DNA of 64,000 nt from Xiphias gladius (Eukaryota > Chordata > Actinopteri > Istiophoriformes > Xiphiidae): NCBI RefSeq assembly GCF_016859285.1, contig NC_053416.1, positions 18,557,210 to 18,621,209 of the forward strand, read 5' to 3'. The notes under the pieces are model-generated. The model made no database searches. It had not been told where the DNA came from and was given only the letters and a program-made list of their open reading frames with translations. Both the position numbers and the translations under genes were made by a program. Position 1 is the stretch's first letter; every line of letters starts with the position of its first letter. This document shows, in pieces, positions 27,991 to 40,405 of the stretch.

Positions 27991-29503
27991 CAGTCCTGGT
28001 TGAAATTACTGCTACTCCGGAAAAAGTACATAATTTAGAATATCTTCAGAAATAAATGCAAATTCTCAAATTTTGTATAATCAGAATATTCAATAAAATG
28101 TCCAAAGTTACTGAACAACCACAACAAACAAAATGCTTTCAAGTAGTGAAATAAGAAATATAGACAAAATGTACGCTTGAAACAATTATTGGCACCTTTT
28201 TCATTAATTTAAATTAGTTCCTCAAACAAAAAGAAAAACATATCACCTGAGCTTAATATTCAGTGGTAACATGATCTGAATTAACCAATGAATGATGCTT
28301 TTACTGCATGTAAAGGGGCTGATTGTTTCCAGTATCTTTTTCACAATGGCGAAGACAGGGGAGCTGTCTGAGAACATCAGAGATGCTATTATCAAAAAAC
28401 ATAATTCCAAAGGCTACAAGGCAGTTGCCAAAGATCTTGAAATCCCTGTTTCAACAACTTGTAATGTTGTCAAGAAGTGTCACAGTCATAAAACTGTTAA
28501 GACGCTTCCAGGAGGTGGCCAAGCTAAAAATCAATGAGAGAAGGTAAAAACATCATGCAAGACATGTAAAGCGCTTCAGGCTGACCTGGAGCCATCTGGA
28601 GTGGTGGTTTCAGCCCGTACCCTACACCGCACACTAAACCAAGTAGGGCTCCATGGGCAAAGGCCAAGGAGGACACCACTATTGAAAGAAAAGCACAAAA
28701 ACAGCAAGACCAATGTTTGTTAAAACTTTCATAGATAAGTCTTTCTGGGATAATTTTCTATGGACAGATGAAACCAAAGTAGAGCTCTTTGGGAATGTAG
28801 TGCATCAGTTTGTTTATAGGCAACGAAATGAAGCCCATAAGGAAACAAACACCTACAGTAAAACATGGTGGAGGCTCTATCATGCTGTGGAGCTGCTTTG
28901 CTGCCTCTGGTACTGGAGGCACTGAATGTACCAAAGGAATGATAAAATCAGAAGACTACCAAGGCATTTTAGAGCGAAATGTGTTAGCCAGTGTGAGAAA
29001 ACTAGGTTTAAGGCGAAGGTCTTGGGTCTTTGAGCAGGACAGAAACCAAAAGAAAATATCCAGCAGCACAACAGAATGGTTGAAAGGGAAAAGATGGACC
29101 AGTTTAAAACTGGCCAGCAATGGGTCCTGACTTAAATCCCATTGAAACCTTTGATGAAAACTGCCATCCGCAAATTTAAAAGAGCTTGAAAATGTAGCAA
29201 TGGAACAGTGGCAGAAACTACCAGCAGACAGGTGCTAGAAGAAACGTTTAGAGGCTGCCATTGTTGCCAAAGGTTCTACAACCGGATATTACTGAAGGTT
29301 CCCAATAATTTGTCTGGGGTACATTTTGTGTTTGCATTATTTCACTATTATGCAAGTTGTTTTCATTTTCTTTTGTTTAGTAACTATGGAAGTTGTGTTA
29401 AATATTTTGATTATACAAAATTGGTTAGTTTGCATTTATTTCTGAAGATATTCTAAATTCTGTACTTAAAATTAAGGGGTGCAAATAATTTCAACCAGGA
29501 TCT
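27991..29503 (+). mobile_element. Degenerate Tc1/mariner-type DNA transposon (about 1.5 kb)
   Basis: The terminal inverted repeats share tcctggttgaaatta (left near 27,994; right as its reverse complement ending near 29,503). TA flanks both ends (27989..27990 and 29504..29505), the Tc1/mariner target duplication. The transposase reads on the plus strand. It has an N-terminal paired-like helix-turn-helix (MAKTGELSENIRDAIIKKHN, from 28346, open to 28537), a WTDETKVELFG block that carries the second catalytic Asp of the DDE triad, and KHGGGSIMLWSCFAASGTGG. Stops and frameshifts separate these blocks, so it is inactive. Normal Tc1 transposases run to about 340 residues. It is an old copy given the amount of decay. 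Confidence 0.9.
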
Positions 29504-31430
29504 TAAAATTTGTATTAGTGATGTAAAGATAATTGTGCTAAAACTCAAAGTTGGTCAAACCGGTTGAGAATATTATTTTTTTTTACTAATTTACTAATTT
29601 CTTTTCTTTTTTGTGTGTGTGTTTTGAGTTCTCATGTCAAGCCCTGAAGAAAACCTAATGTATTTTTGCATATGAAATATTTTACAAATTTTTCCAGAAT
29701 TGTAGCTTCCTACCCAACTTTGAAACAGTATTAATGACATGTATTAAGCATTTCTTTTTAAAGTTCTTTCTTCAGAGCATCCTAAAATAGGGGAGACAAG
29801 ACTTGTTTTCCTGCAGCTTGTTGACAAAACAGGATGTATCAGAAACAGAGGTGGAAAACAAAGCTACAGTTTTCTAAACTTTATGACAAAGGTGACATGT
29901 TTTTCTTCATGTGCCTGCTATACTCAAGGGAATGAAATGCAGGTTTTAATTGTCCCTCCACGGATCAACACACTCAGAGATATGCAGTGATGTGCAATAT
30001 AAACATTTGAATTATTAATCAGCCATAATGACTGTCCCCCAAGAGCTCAAGTCACTCTGTGATTTGAGTCCCTAAACAATTCTGATGTGTACATTTCCGA
30101 ACAGGGGCAGAGGTTTTTTGGCTGTATCATTTTGAGTATAAAAAAATAATATTCTGTATTTTACATACATTTTAAACAAGGCCTACAAGAACATATGAGA
30201 TGAAGTGAAAAGCAGAAAAATAAAGGCTTCAGAGGACAAAATAAAACACCTTGCCACAAAGTCAACAAACTCATTCTGTAGAGTGACTATATCTTTGTAA
30301 GTCACCTTGTGACTTTGTCAAAATAGGTTCCAGGTTTTTTCTTGGAAGAAATAAAAACAAATCAGCCATTTATTTTTACTTGTCAGTCTCTGTCAATCAC
30401 ACACCTTTAGCGTTATGAACATGTAGGAGCTGTCCATGGTGCTGTGGTGCTGAAATACTTAAAAGACATGATGATTGAAATGGTAAGAGGTGCTGGTCAG
30501 AACATACAATTTAAGAGCAAGGGTTCTGTCTCCACAAATAACAATGGTTTGAGAGACAGCTGCCATTTTTATCAGAACAATGGCCATCACTGTCAATCAT
30601 AGTAGTGAAATACTGTATCTTGACAACATGGATTGAATGAAATTCTAAACAGATATTCATGGTTCCCAGAGGATGAAACTTAATAACTCTGGTGAGGCTA
30701 AATCAAGCCATGCCAACAGCTTAAAAATTTGCACTTGTCCAATACAAGTGCAAACATACTGATGAATGTTAGACCAAGACTGAGAGTGTAGGGCTTAGCC
30801 TGACAAGTTGAGAACGTCTGATAAAATGACTACTGTGCAGGGGATAGGTTTGGTATGAAACAATACCAACACATAAGTGCATTTCCGATGTTTGATTCAC
30901 CTCTCAGACCACTTTGTATCATAAACTATTTACAGAGAACATTAAAAAACTGAATGATACCTTAAATATGTAAGAGTGATATTAAATTGAACATGAAAAT
31001 TCTATGCCTCAGAAATAATAAATATGATTCTTCTCTAAAGTAATTTAATGTAAATATTTCATTATTTTTGTGTGTAAAACCATGTTTTTATGTGCTGTAG
31101 GATAAGGCACTCATGCCTTGCTGTATTTCCTCACTGTAGTTAGTTTATGTCACAAAAAAGTGGCTGCAAACTTAAATTTACGTTTTCATCACAGTCAATG
31201 TACAGTTGTAAAGTACAATGTTGCCACTAACATTTCCAGCTGAACCTGCACCAGGCTAATAGAGGTGAAGAGTCTTTAACAGAAAGTTTTAAACGTGTAA
31301 TATGCAAACTAAAGGTAATTATATAGAAATTATTTTTGTTGTGTTATGTTGGAATAGAGGCTGTTTACATAGAGTTTAAATACTAAAAATCTAATACAAT
31401 GGTTTGAATTCCCTTGTCAGAAAAGGTAAT
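29504..31430. other. Gene-free AT-rich spacer
   Basis: No coding exon, RNA gene or repeat termini that I can support. Confidence 0.5.
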
Positions 31431-31435
31431 TTAAA

Positions 31436-31658
31436 AATTCAATTCAATTCAATTTAATTTTATTTATATAGCCCAAAATCATAACAGAGGTTATCTCAGG
31501 GCACTTTTCATGTAGAGCAGGTCTAGACCATACTGGTAGTTATATTTACAGAGACCCAACATTCCCACATGAGCAGCACTCGTTTCTACCTTTTAACAGG
31601 TAGAAACCTTGAACAGGACCTCCAGGCTCATGGTGGGTGGCCGTCTGCCCCAACTGGA

Positions 31659-31696
<38 letters not shown>

Positions 31697-33740
31697 AAAG
31701 ATGGGGGGGCATAGCACAGTAGATGTATAACATAAAGATGTTTAACAATATTGAGACCAATAATAAAACTAATAATTATAATAATAGGGTGAATGATAGT
31801 ACTAATAAAACTAAATATAATAATAGATGATAATCATAATATTTGAAGCAGTGGGTGTTGACCAGGATCATGGGGACAGTAGGTGGTTTGCAGTCACAGA
31901 TCCAGACTCTGCTCCAGAGGCAGAAATACCTGCAGAAAGCTACAGGAAGAGAGAGGAGAGAGACGAGAAAGCATGCAAAACTACGGAATAGAGAAGAAGT
32001 CAAGTTAATAACAAGCATTGATGCCATCTGAATGCGTGCAGATGGAGAGGAAGAAGAGGAGAGAGGAGCTTGGTGCATCACGGGAAGTCACCGGGCATTC
32101 TAGGCCTATAGCAGCATAACTAGGGGATGGGTCAAGACCAGCCTGAGCCAGCCCTAACTGTAAGCTTTATCAAAATGGAAGGTTTTAAGCGTACTGTTAA
32201 ATGTGGAGTGGGTTTCTGCCTCCCGGACCAACACTGGAAGATGGTTCCACTGTAGAGGAGTCTGACAACTGAAGGCTCTGCCTTCTATTGTACTTTTGGA
32301 GACTCTAAGAACCAAAAGTAAGCCTGCGTTCTGGGAGCGCAGTGTTCTACTGGGGTAATAGGGCACAATGAGCTCTTACAGATATGATGGCGCCTGACCA
32401 AAAAGGGCTTTGAAGGTGAGGAGGAGGTTTTTAAATTCTATTCTGCCTTTTTACAGGGAGCCAATGCAGAGACGCTAACACAGAAGAACTGTGATCTCTT
32501 TTCCTAGTTCCTGTCAGTACTCGTGCTGCAGTATTCTGGATCAACTGGAGACTATTTAAAGATTTTTTGGGACAGCCTGATAATCAGGAATTACAATAAT
32601 CCAGCCCACAGTTTTTCTGTGTCTTTTTGAGAAAGGATGTGCCTGATTTTTGCAATGTTATGTAGGTGAAAAAAGGAAGTTTGAAACCTTGAAGTTTGTT
32701 TTATGTGAAAGTTAAAGGACATATCCTGGTCAAAGACAACTCCAAGATTGCTAACAGTGGTGCTGGAGGCCAGGGCAAAGCCATCCAGAGTAACTTTATC
32801 ATTAGATAAGGTGTATCGGAGGTCTTGGGGGTCAAGCAGAATAACTTCAGTTTTGTCTGAGTTTAACAGCAGAATGTTGCTGGTCATCCAGGTCTATATG
32901 TCCCTTTAGGCATGCTTGAAGTTTAGCTAACTGATTGGTTTCCCCAGGCTTCATTGACAAATACAACAGGTAATCAGCATAGCAATGGAAGTTAATGGAG
33001 TGTTTCCTAATAATATTGCCTAAAGGAAGCATATATAAGGTGAATAGAACTGGTCCAAGCACAGAACCTTGTGGAACTCCGTGACTAACTTTTGAGTATA
33101 TGGAGGATTTATAATTAATATTATATTGTATAATTAACATATACAAACTGAAATCGATCTGATAAATAGGACCTAAACCAGCTTAGAGCGGTTCCTTTAA
33201 AGCCAATTAAATGTTCCAGTCTCTGTAATAGGGTATGATGGTCAATGGTATCAAATGCAGCACTAAGGTCTAACAAGACAAGTACAGAGACAAGTCCTTT
33301 GTCCGATGCAGTAAGAAGGTCATTTGTAACTTTCACCAGTGCTGTCTCTGTGCTATGATGCACTCTAAATCCTGACTGAAAATCCTCAAATAAAATATTA
33401 TCATGTAAAAAGTAACACAACTGGTTGGCGACAGCTTTCTCAAGGGGATCTTATAGAAAAAGGGAAGGTTAGATATAGGTCTATAGTTAGCTAAAACATA
33501 TGGAACAAGAGTAGGCTTTTTAAGAAGAGGTTTAATTACAGCTGCTTTAAAGAACTGGGGTACATAGCCTGTTAATAAAGACATATTGATTATATCTAGT
33601 AACGAAGTGCTAACTGAGGGTAAAACTTCCTTAAGCAGCCTAGTTGGGATGGGGTTGGGGAAATCTCCCCCACTGAATTTATATATTTTGGTAAACTGTG
33701 CACTGAAGTTCGACAGTGTGAAACAACAAAAAAAGCAGTT
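31436..33740 (-). mobile_element. 5'-truncated L2-type non-LTR retrotransposon (Maui-like LINE)
   Basis: The minus strand carries reverse-transcriptase blocks in order: VIKPLLKKP and YRPISNLPF (near 33,500), [19 protein letters not shown] and [12 protein letters not shown] (near 33,300), [17 protein letters not shown] (near 33,060), YADY in place of the catalytic YADD (32970..32981), and [11 protein letters not shown] (near 32,850). The 3' end carries short ttgaa repeats (plus-strand attcaattcaattcaa at about 31,438), typical of fish L2 elements. Several frameshifts and the lost catalytic Asp show that it is dead. The endonuclease domain and 5' end are missing. A GA microsatellite lies inside at 31,669..31,690. 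Confidence 0.88.
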
Positions 33741-33899
33741 ATTTTATAACTAATTTTTTTTATCTTAAATAGGGTAGAAAGTAAACCTTTTCTGCTTTAA
33801 CTTCTCAAACTCTTACTCATTCAAAGAGACCCTTACCAATGCAGAGGTTTGACTGGTTGTTAAACTGGCACAGGTGATGATGTCAAGACACAGATTATG

Positions 33900-34219
33900 C
33901 ATAAAAAGGACATGATCAGATGGAGCCTGATTCACTCCTCAGATTTTTCCACCAAAACTTCATTGTCAAGTGAAGTCAACCAAAGCAGTGGCATGTAAGT
34001 AAATATGTCTCAGAAATAATAAATCTATTTATTATGCCCTTAACTTCATAGATTCTATGTAGCTCTGAAGTATTTTTATTAATTGTGACACTGTTTAATT
34101 GTTATTTGTTACTTTTTTTTGTATTTTAACTCCTGAAAATTGTGGCTTTGTTTTAGGCCATCATGCTTTTTTAAGATGTTGTTTGACAGAATAATCCTAA
34201 ACAGGCTTCACAATTCATA
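33900..34219 (+). promoter_or_regulatory. Putative promoter and non-coding leader exon of the receptor gene
   Basis: A TATA-like cataaaaagg (33900..33909) precedes a possible leader exon of about 33,930..33,995 ending at a gtaagt donor. The acceptor gttttag at 34,150..34,156 would join it to the coding exon. Fish and mammalian odorant receptors often have such a leader; this is inference from splice signals only. Confidence 0.4.
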
Positions 34220-34291
34220 ATGTTGATTATGGATCAGTCTGTTGTGTTTGTGTATCCCATGCCTTTACAGACACTGCATGAAGCTCTGGTC

Positions 34292-35221
34292 ATGAATGGC
34301 ACAACAGAAGTAAACCAGATGAAGCAGTATCAGACACCTATCAAAGCTTTGCTGTCTACGCTGCCAGGTGTTCTCTTCCTGTATGTAAACGGAGTCATGA
34401 TGTTTACGTTGTTGAGAAAGCCTCTCTTACTAGAGTCCTCTCGCTATATCCTATTTGGTCATCTGCTCCTCACTGACTCTCTGCAGCTTCTAGTCACTAT
34501 GTTGCTGTACATCTTTGCTGTGACCATGGTCAGAATGATCAGTTATGTTTGTATGGTTATCACAATGCTTGCAGCCATTGCTGTTAAAATATCCCCCCTC
34601 AACCTCGCTGTGATGTGTTTGGAGAGGTATGTCTCCATATGTTTTCCACTGAGGCACGCTGATATTGCAACCACAAGGACGACGGGCAAAGCCATTGCTT
34701 TTATGTGGACAGTGGCGTCTTTAGAGTCGTTCACCCAGGTCCTCCTGTTTTTCAGTCTTGAGAACACAGGCTTCACTTTAAAAGGGTTCTGCACCAGGGA
34801 AAATGTCTTCCGGCTACAGATTTACTCAACTTTAAACAAGGCCTTTATCATTATGCTTTTTGTACTGGTGAGCATGATTATCATGTATACATATATTGCT
34901 ATCATGTTTACTGTGAAGTCCGTCTCTTCTAATATCAGTAAGGCCAATAAGGCCCACAAAACAGTGCTGTTGCATCTGTTTCAGTTGTGCCTGTGTCTCA
35001 TGTCTACTCTGTTTAATATGATAAACTCCAATAGCCTGTGGCAAATAAATCCTGCCATGGCCATTAATTTTCAGTATATCCTCTTTGTAGGTCTTATCAT
35101 TTTCCCTAAGTGTTTGAGCCCGCTCATATATGGCCTCAGAGATCACACCTTCAGACACGTCTTCAAATACTATTTCACCTTTGGCTTCAAAACCCCTGTT
35201 GGGCCACGTACTAAGACTTGA
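34292..35221 (+). CDS. Odorant receptor 131-2-like G-protein-coupled receptor
   Basis: This intronless reading frame has an ATG at 34220 (333 residues). I prefer the in-frame ATG at 34292, giving 309 residues beginning MNGTTEVNQ, with an N-glycosylation site and the usual length for the family. Seven hydrophobic segments are visible. TM3 ends with the ERY motif in NLAVMCLERYVSICFPLRH, where most odorant receptors have DRY. TM7 has LSPLIYGLRD, with PLIYG in place of NPxxY, then TFRHVFKYY. Together these match teleost odorant receptor 131-2-like proteins, expected to sit in the olfactory neuron membrane. It stands alone here, with no neighbouring copies, between the LINE and nectin3. A long antisense frame (35317..34832) is a shadow. 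A poly(A) signal follows at 35728. Confidence 0.85.
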   Translation: MNGTTEVNQMKQYQTPIKALLSTLPGVLFLYVNGVMMFTLLRKPLLLESSRYILFGHLLLTDSLQLLVTMLLYIFAVTMVRMISYVCMVITMLAAIAVKISPLNLAVMCLERYVSICFPLRHADIATTRTTGKAIAFMWTVASLESFTQVLLFFSLENTGFTLKGFCTRENVFRLQIYSTLNKAFIIMLFVLVSMIIMYTYIAIMFTVKSVSSNISKANKAHKTVLLHLFQLCLCLMSTLFNMINSNSLWQINPAMAINFQYILFVGLIIFPKCLSPLIYGLRDHTFRHVFKYYFTFGFKTPVGPRTKT

Positions 35222-35727
35222 TTTCAAATACAGTGACTGTATTATTCTTTTTTTTTCCTTGTTGAGTAGAAATGCCAATTTATATTTGCAGTCAGCAAGT
35301 TTGTTTCTTTGTGTCATTTACTTACGGTGTGTATGATAAATCGTCAAATTCAGGTAAGAATTTAAAATGATTTAACACACCATTATTTTCTGTCTGTTTC
35401 TTTCAGATGATTAAAGATACTGTTCACTGAGATGCTAATTTTTATGGTGCAGAGTAAGGGACAAAATTAAGACTACTGAGAAGTTGGCAGAGGCTAAATG
35501 CTTGCTGAAGCCAGCTACTGGTATGATAATTATGACCCAGTGTCATAATTTGATATTACATACAAGTTTCACCCTTGGTGAAATTTGTGTTCTGTAAAAA
35601 AACACAGTCATCAACCACGTGTTGATAATCCAGTGTAAGAAATGATGACAAACCATTGTGTTATATATCTCGACTGTTTCAAATAATTCATAATCACTCT
35701 TCATGATTTACTTGTACTTTTTATATT

Positions 35728-35733
35728 AATAAA
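35728..35733 (+). terminator. Polyadenylation signal AATAAA for the receptor gene
   Basis: AATAAA lies 507 bp after the receptor stop codon in AT-rich sequence, with no other candidate gene end nearby. Confidence 0.5.
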
Positions 35734-38700
35734 AATGAGAATGTATAAAGAGTATAAAAATGTTAAAATTCCACATTTGGTATGGCTTCTCAGTGGTTTG
35801 AAATGACCTTAACAGATGCTGAAGTTTCACTGAAATTAAATTTTCTATGGGAAGCCTTTAAAGATTTTTAAATCCATCAGTTTAGATACATATTTTCAAA
35901 TAACAAATATCAATAGAGTACAATAGATGACATGAAATATGATAGGACAAGTCATTATTTTTTAAAGTAGTTTTGTATTGTCATAATGTTTGGCTGATGT
36001 AAACTCCCTCAGATTTTGTAAATATGTAATATGTAACCTGTTTTATACTAATCATCTTAAATCATAAAGTTATAGCCAAAGGTGACACTGAAATGAGACT
36101 GATGTTATAAGATGACAAGACACATTTTAAAATGTATAAAATGCACAAGGTAAAGTCTGAATCTGCATGTAAAGAGTTCATCTTTTTAGCCAGCAGATGT
36201 CACCTTTGCTTTGCAACTAGTTCAACTGTACACATTGTGGCTCCAACTGCAGCCATTTCATTTTAGTCTGTAGTATGTAAGTATATCCCACATGAAGAAA
36301 CTTCTTTGAGGTTATGAAAAATGTGGATGTTAACAGGAGCTGGTGATATTACTGATGAAATCCCTGTCCCCTCCTCTTTCTCACATTCCAGATGGACACT
36401 TGTGTAGGAGAAGAGGATAGAGACGGAGCGCAGAAAGAGACGAATTTATATGGGTAAACAGGGAGGGAGGTGCTGACCGGCAGAATAAAAGAAGCGTCTG
36501 AGCAGGAGGTGGACTAATTTAACCGATCTTTACTCCACCACAACCCTGAAGCCCTCTCAATACCTCTCTGGCTTTCACGAAAGAGCACTTGAAGGGTTGA
36601 ATAACATTCCAGAGAGAGAAAGTACCTGGTGACAGAGAGCGGGTTTAGTTTAAAGCAAAGCAGAAGGCAAAAGTTGTTAACATGGTCACATATTCCTTCA
36701 AATCCTCGGCCAAGAAAATGGATTCTGTGGTTTTGGTTTAATAATGGCTGGTTTCATGAGCACGGCATCAGTTTTACTTTTGGTCACACTGGTTATGTGT
36801 CACTCTTTCCACTGTGTTGTGGTGTTTCCATAGGCTACAGTGTTCACAGGGAGTGCATCCAGAACAGAGAATTATTTCTGAGCCAAATATGAACAGGGGA
36901 AGGCACAGTTGATCTCTGTGTTTTCCAGTTAACTGAAATGTGATTTGAGGGAAAAGCCCAAAGACTTTATTAATAACATTTTTAAGCAAAGTGTATCGTG
37001 TCCTTTGGGCTAAATGCAGGTAAGAAAAACAACTCTCAACTGTTCTCACCTGAAAGTAATAGTACTGAGAACACCAACTTTTAGAAGCAGAAGTTTTAGA
37101 AACATAAAAGAAGTAGAAGTAGAAACTTTACACAGAGGAAAGGGATGAAATAACAAGAACACATAAACAAATTAATGCAAACTAGTAAAATAGCCTGAAA
37201 TAAATACCACTTTTGTGAAAGAAGTATATTTTGCACTGTTATGTATTGTTGAGACTGTGTCTGAGAGGAATTGAGTTAAGTCAGTGGTCATTTCTGTTAG
37301 TTTGCTCATCCCACATACAGGAGATTGATCTAACCACCTCACAATATAATGCATGCCTGCACAATTACACCATAGCTGAAGAAACCATTAAAGGAACACC
37401 TCGCTGATTTTCCCAAAAAGTAAGTATCAAGGTCAACAAATGCCATTTTTGTTACAGGGCTGTTCTATTGGATTGCACATGTGTTCCTGTTATTTTGTCC
37501 ATCTAAATTCATTAGATTGTGTTTATTGATTTGGCAAGTTCTAGAAATATTTGTGAGAGCTTAGAAAGAAACAGAAGTTAAATTACAAAAATAAGCTGCT
37601 GACGAAAGAAAACGATACAAAAAAAAAAGGTGGAAAAATGTCTACTGCTCCGAGATGTGGTTGTGGTTAAGTCAGGGGGAAAGTTTATAATGTACAAATT
37701 TTAACATGGCTGTGATCTTAGGAGAAGCCCTTAAATTGAACTATACAGTCTTTAGGGCTGCTCTTGTCTCTCCCTCATCACAAATTCTTTGTCACAGCAA
37801 CATACAGCTTTCAAGTTTATGCATAGCACTCAAGGCAAAATCTTCTGATAGAACTTCAGAACAATGGGCACTTTTGATGCACTCATTTTACCCACTGCAA
37901 GAGTCTTTGTAAAAAATACATACTGTCATGCTCGCGTATACAGTCACGTGTACAAACTTATGCAATGTTGAGTTGCGGATGAATGGGATGGTGGGAGAGT
38001 AATTGTATCCCTTGAGGCACTCCAGAGGACAGCACTGAGACTCAAATTAAAGCACTGACCTGGTTAGCTTTCTGTCAGCAGGAGGGGGTGCTGTCCCACA
38101 ACCCCCACCCCATCCCATCCACATTTTCTTTGCAGGGATTAACTTGTTAACTAACTGAACTATGGGTAACAACTCAAGCTACATAGACCTGAATATGACA
38201 GACCCAGGCAGCCATATCGAACCACCAGGAGAAAGGTTACAATTTGTCACTTCAAAACTTCAGTGTTTGATGGCCATCACCAATTCAATTGTGAGTCCAG
38301 TGAGAAAATCAAAAACATATCATAATTTTTGGAAGTTCAAAGACCATAATTTTGTGTAATTTTGTGATACCATTGTAGATTTGAAACACCCTCTATATAA
38401 ACTCGAATACCACAATACCACAATACATTATTATTCCCAGAGGGCCATCAGGATGCATAGCCAAACACTGGTGGGAGTAATAACATTAACAATGGCTCAG
38501 TTTCCTGCTAATACATGTCACCTGAAAAAAATAAAATAAAATAAAAGATGCCCGTGTTGAAAAGGGCACATTTGATTTAAATGCGGTTGCAGTTGTATGA
38601 CGCAAGAATTATGGCCATTTTTATCAAATAAGGCAGTCTTCTTTTTTTTACTCTGCTGCTCTTTTTCACTAAATGTGTTACATTCCAAATTTTTAAGAAC

Positions 38701-39150
38701 AATGGAATAAAGTTGTACAAGTGGTGAAAAAATACTTGTTTTCGCAAGCATTATAGTCTGTGGATTATACCACCAATAGATGGACCAAGAAAGAAGCAGT
38801 TTCTACCCTTAAAAGTTCAGGAGCTGTAAGAGAAAACGTTGTTTCTTAAATGTTCACATGTTGGCCTCATTTGCACCCACACTGATCAGTTCTCCTCAAG
38901 ATTAACCGGCCTAACTTTCCACCAAATCTGCTCAATAATTTCAGAATACCCTGCTGGCTGACTGACATAAAAAGATTTCGAAAAATGCACCGGATACATG
39001 TTTTTTCTGGCTAAAATATGATAATGTAATAATGATAAATGTGTTTTCAGTGATTATCTGTCAAAGACAGCGAAGAATAAAATGATTAGATGAATCAATT
39101 TATGTCGGGTTATCAACAGAGATGACGTAATGTGTATACCAATGGATCCT
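35734..39150. other. Spacer upstream of nectin3
   Basis: No coding exon is supported. A short stretch at 36,400..36,600 is less AT-rich and includes gcagaataaaagaagcg, which could be a core promoter, but nothing downstream supports a gene there. Confidence 0.4.
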
Positions 39151-39159
39151 TCCTCCAGG

Positions 39160-39368
39160 GGGATGCTGCTGTGGAACCTCGACAAATGATCGTTTGCTCC
39201 CATTGTCAGGTGAGCTCCCGCCCTCCCCGCTCCGTGCTGCGTGGATGGTACAGTCCACATGCAGTTCGGAGTTGTTGCTGAGGAGGTTCCTCTGTTCAGC
39301 ACATACCGTTAAATTGGCATGCAGCCTACGCCTGGGTCCTGTAGCAGGAGGCTGCGCTGCTTTTCAAA
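39160..39368 (+). promoter_or_regulatory. nectin3: GC-rich 5' end / promoter region of nectin3
   Basis: GC content and CpG count rise sharply over about 39,160..39,760 compared with flanking DNA, around the inferred first coding exon (39369..39447). I cannot place the transcription start exactly. Confidence 0.5.
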
Positions 39369-39447
39369 ATGTTACCGCCTTCTCGCCGAAGTTACCTCGG
39401 ACGGCAGGGCAAGGTCGCGTTATTTCACCTTTTGTGCAGTATTACAG
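39369..39447 (+). CDS. nectin3: nectin3 exon 1 (signal peptide)
   Basis: ATG at 39369 starts [20 protein letters not shown], then LLCSIT, and ends with one base before the strong donor gtgagt. Joined to 47056 it reads ...[15 protein letters not shown], giving a basic N-region and a hydrophobic core typical of a signal peptide. An in-frame TAG at 39342 rules out a longer frame. Confidence 0.8.
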
Positions 39448-40370
39448 GTGAGTCCCGAATTGTGTATGGTAGTTTTATCTGTTCTACTAACGTCACACAG
39501 AAGTTTTGAGAGGGAGTCGACTGCCTCGCGCACCGTGCAGAAATCTCAGGGAAAACTGGCGACCGCCGTGAGCTTCAACTGGGCATTATTTGAAGTTGCA
39601 AGTTCAGCGAGTTTAGCAGGTGTCATTTAAGGACTAAAGGAAACTTGGTTACAAGTTAACATCAACGCTTCGGGGAGGTAGCTAGCCAGCGCCACCACCG
39701 GATGACAGTGCGACCAGAGGCTGCCATAGAAACAGTCCATAGAAACCGCTGAGGAGCAGAGGCAGTGATACTCAGCTATATATGCCCAACCTACACTTGG
39801 GTCACTGCAGATTCAGTGGCAGCCATATTAGCTTCCGAAAACATTTTTTGTTAAAGTAAGATGATGCTACGCTGTGTCACAATGTTGCAAAAGTGTTGAG
39901 GAACTTAAACTTGTGCCACCAGAGAAGATAATGCTAACTGTCGGCACCTCCCAGGTCGGGATGAGGGTCAGCCACCATGTGCCTGCAGAGGAGCCTGAGC
40001 TCATTATGGTTAAATCAAGGGGTGGGCAATGTACCAACTCCGCTCTGAAACACGGCAACTTTGTGCCCAGTGCTGTTGTCCTGCCGTTTAAAAAAAACTC
40101 AAAAAGCAAGGATACTACAGTTGAGGTCCAACTCTCTCTCGTTAGCACGTTATGTGTTTTAAAAGAAGCCAGTTAAAATGAGTGGGTGAAAATTGTGATA
40201 GGATGTGTTGCCTTCAGGCAGGTTTTTCTATACAAACTCCTCTTCAAAAAAAAAGAACAAAAGTCAGAAGTGAATAATTGAGATCAGCTATTAAGAAACT
40301 TGCTTAATATATATGTGTAATGACAAGCTTTTATCAAGTGCGACTCACAAAACCAGGCTCCCTGTACAAA

Positions 40371-40405
<35 letters not shown>

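Noticed and set aside
34832-35317. 161-codon open frame on the minus strand across the receptor gene
   Set aside because: It is antisense to a clear seven-helix receptor and has no recognisable motif.
36400-36900. Possible extra promoter and gene start
   Set aside because: Slight GC rise and a TATA-like run only; no exon with a supported reading frame follows.
39194-39630. Overlapping open frames in the GC-rich block
   Set aside because: They have no homologous look and run through the exon 1 donor; GC richness alone explains them.
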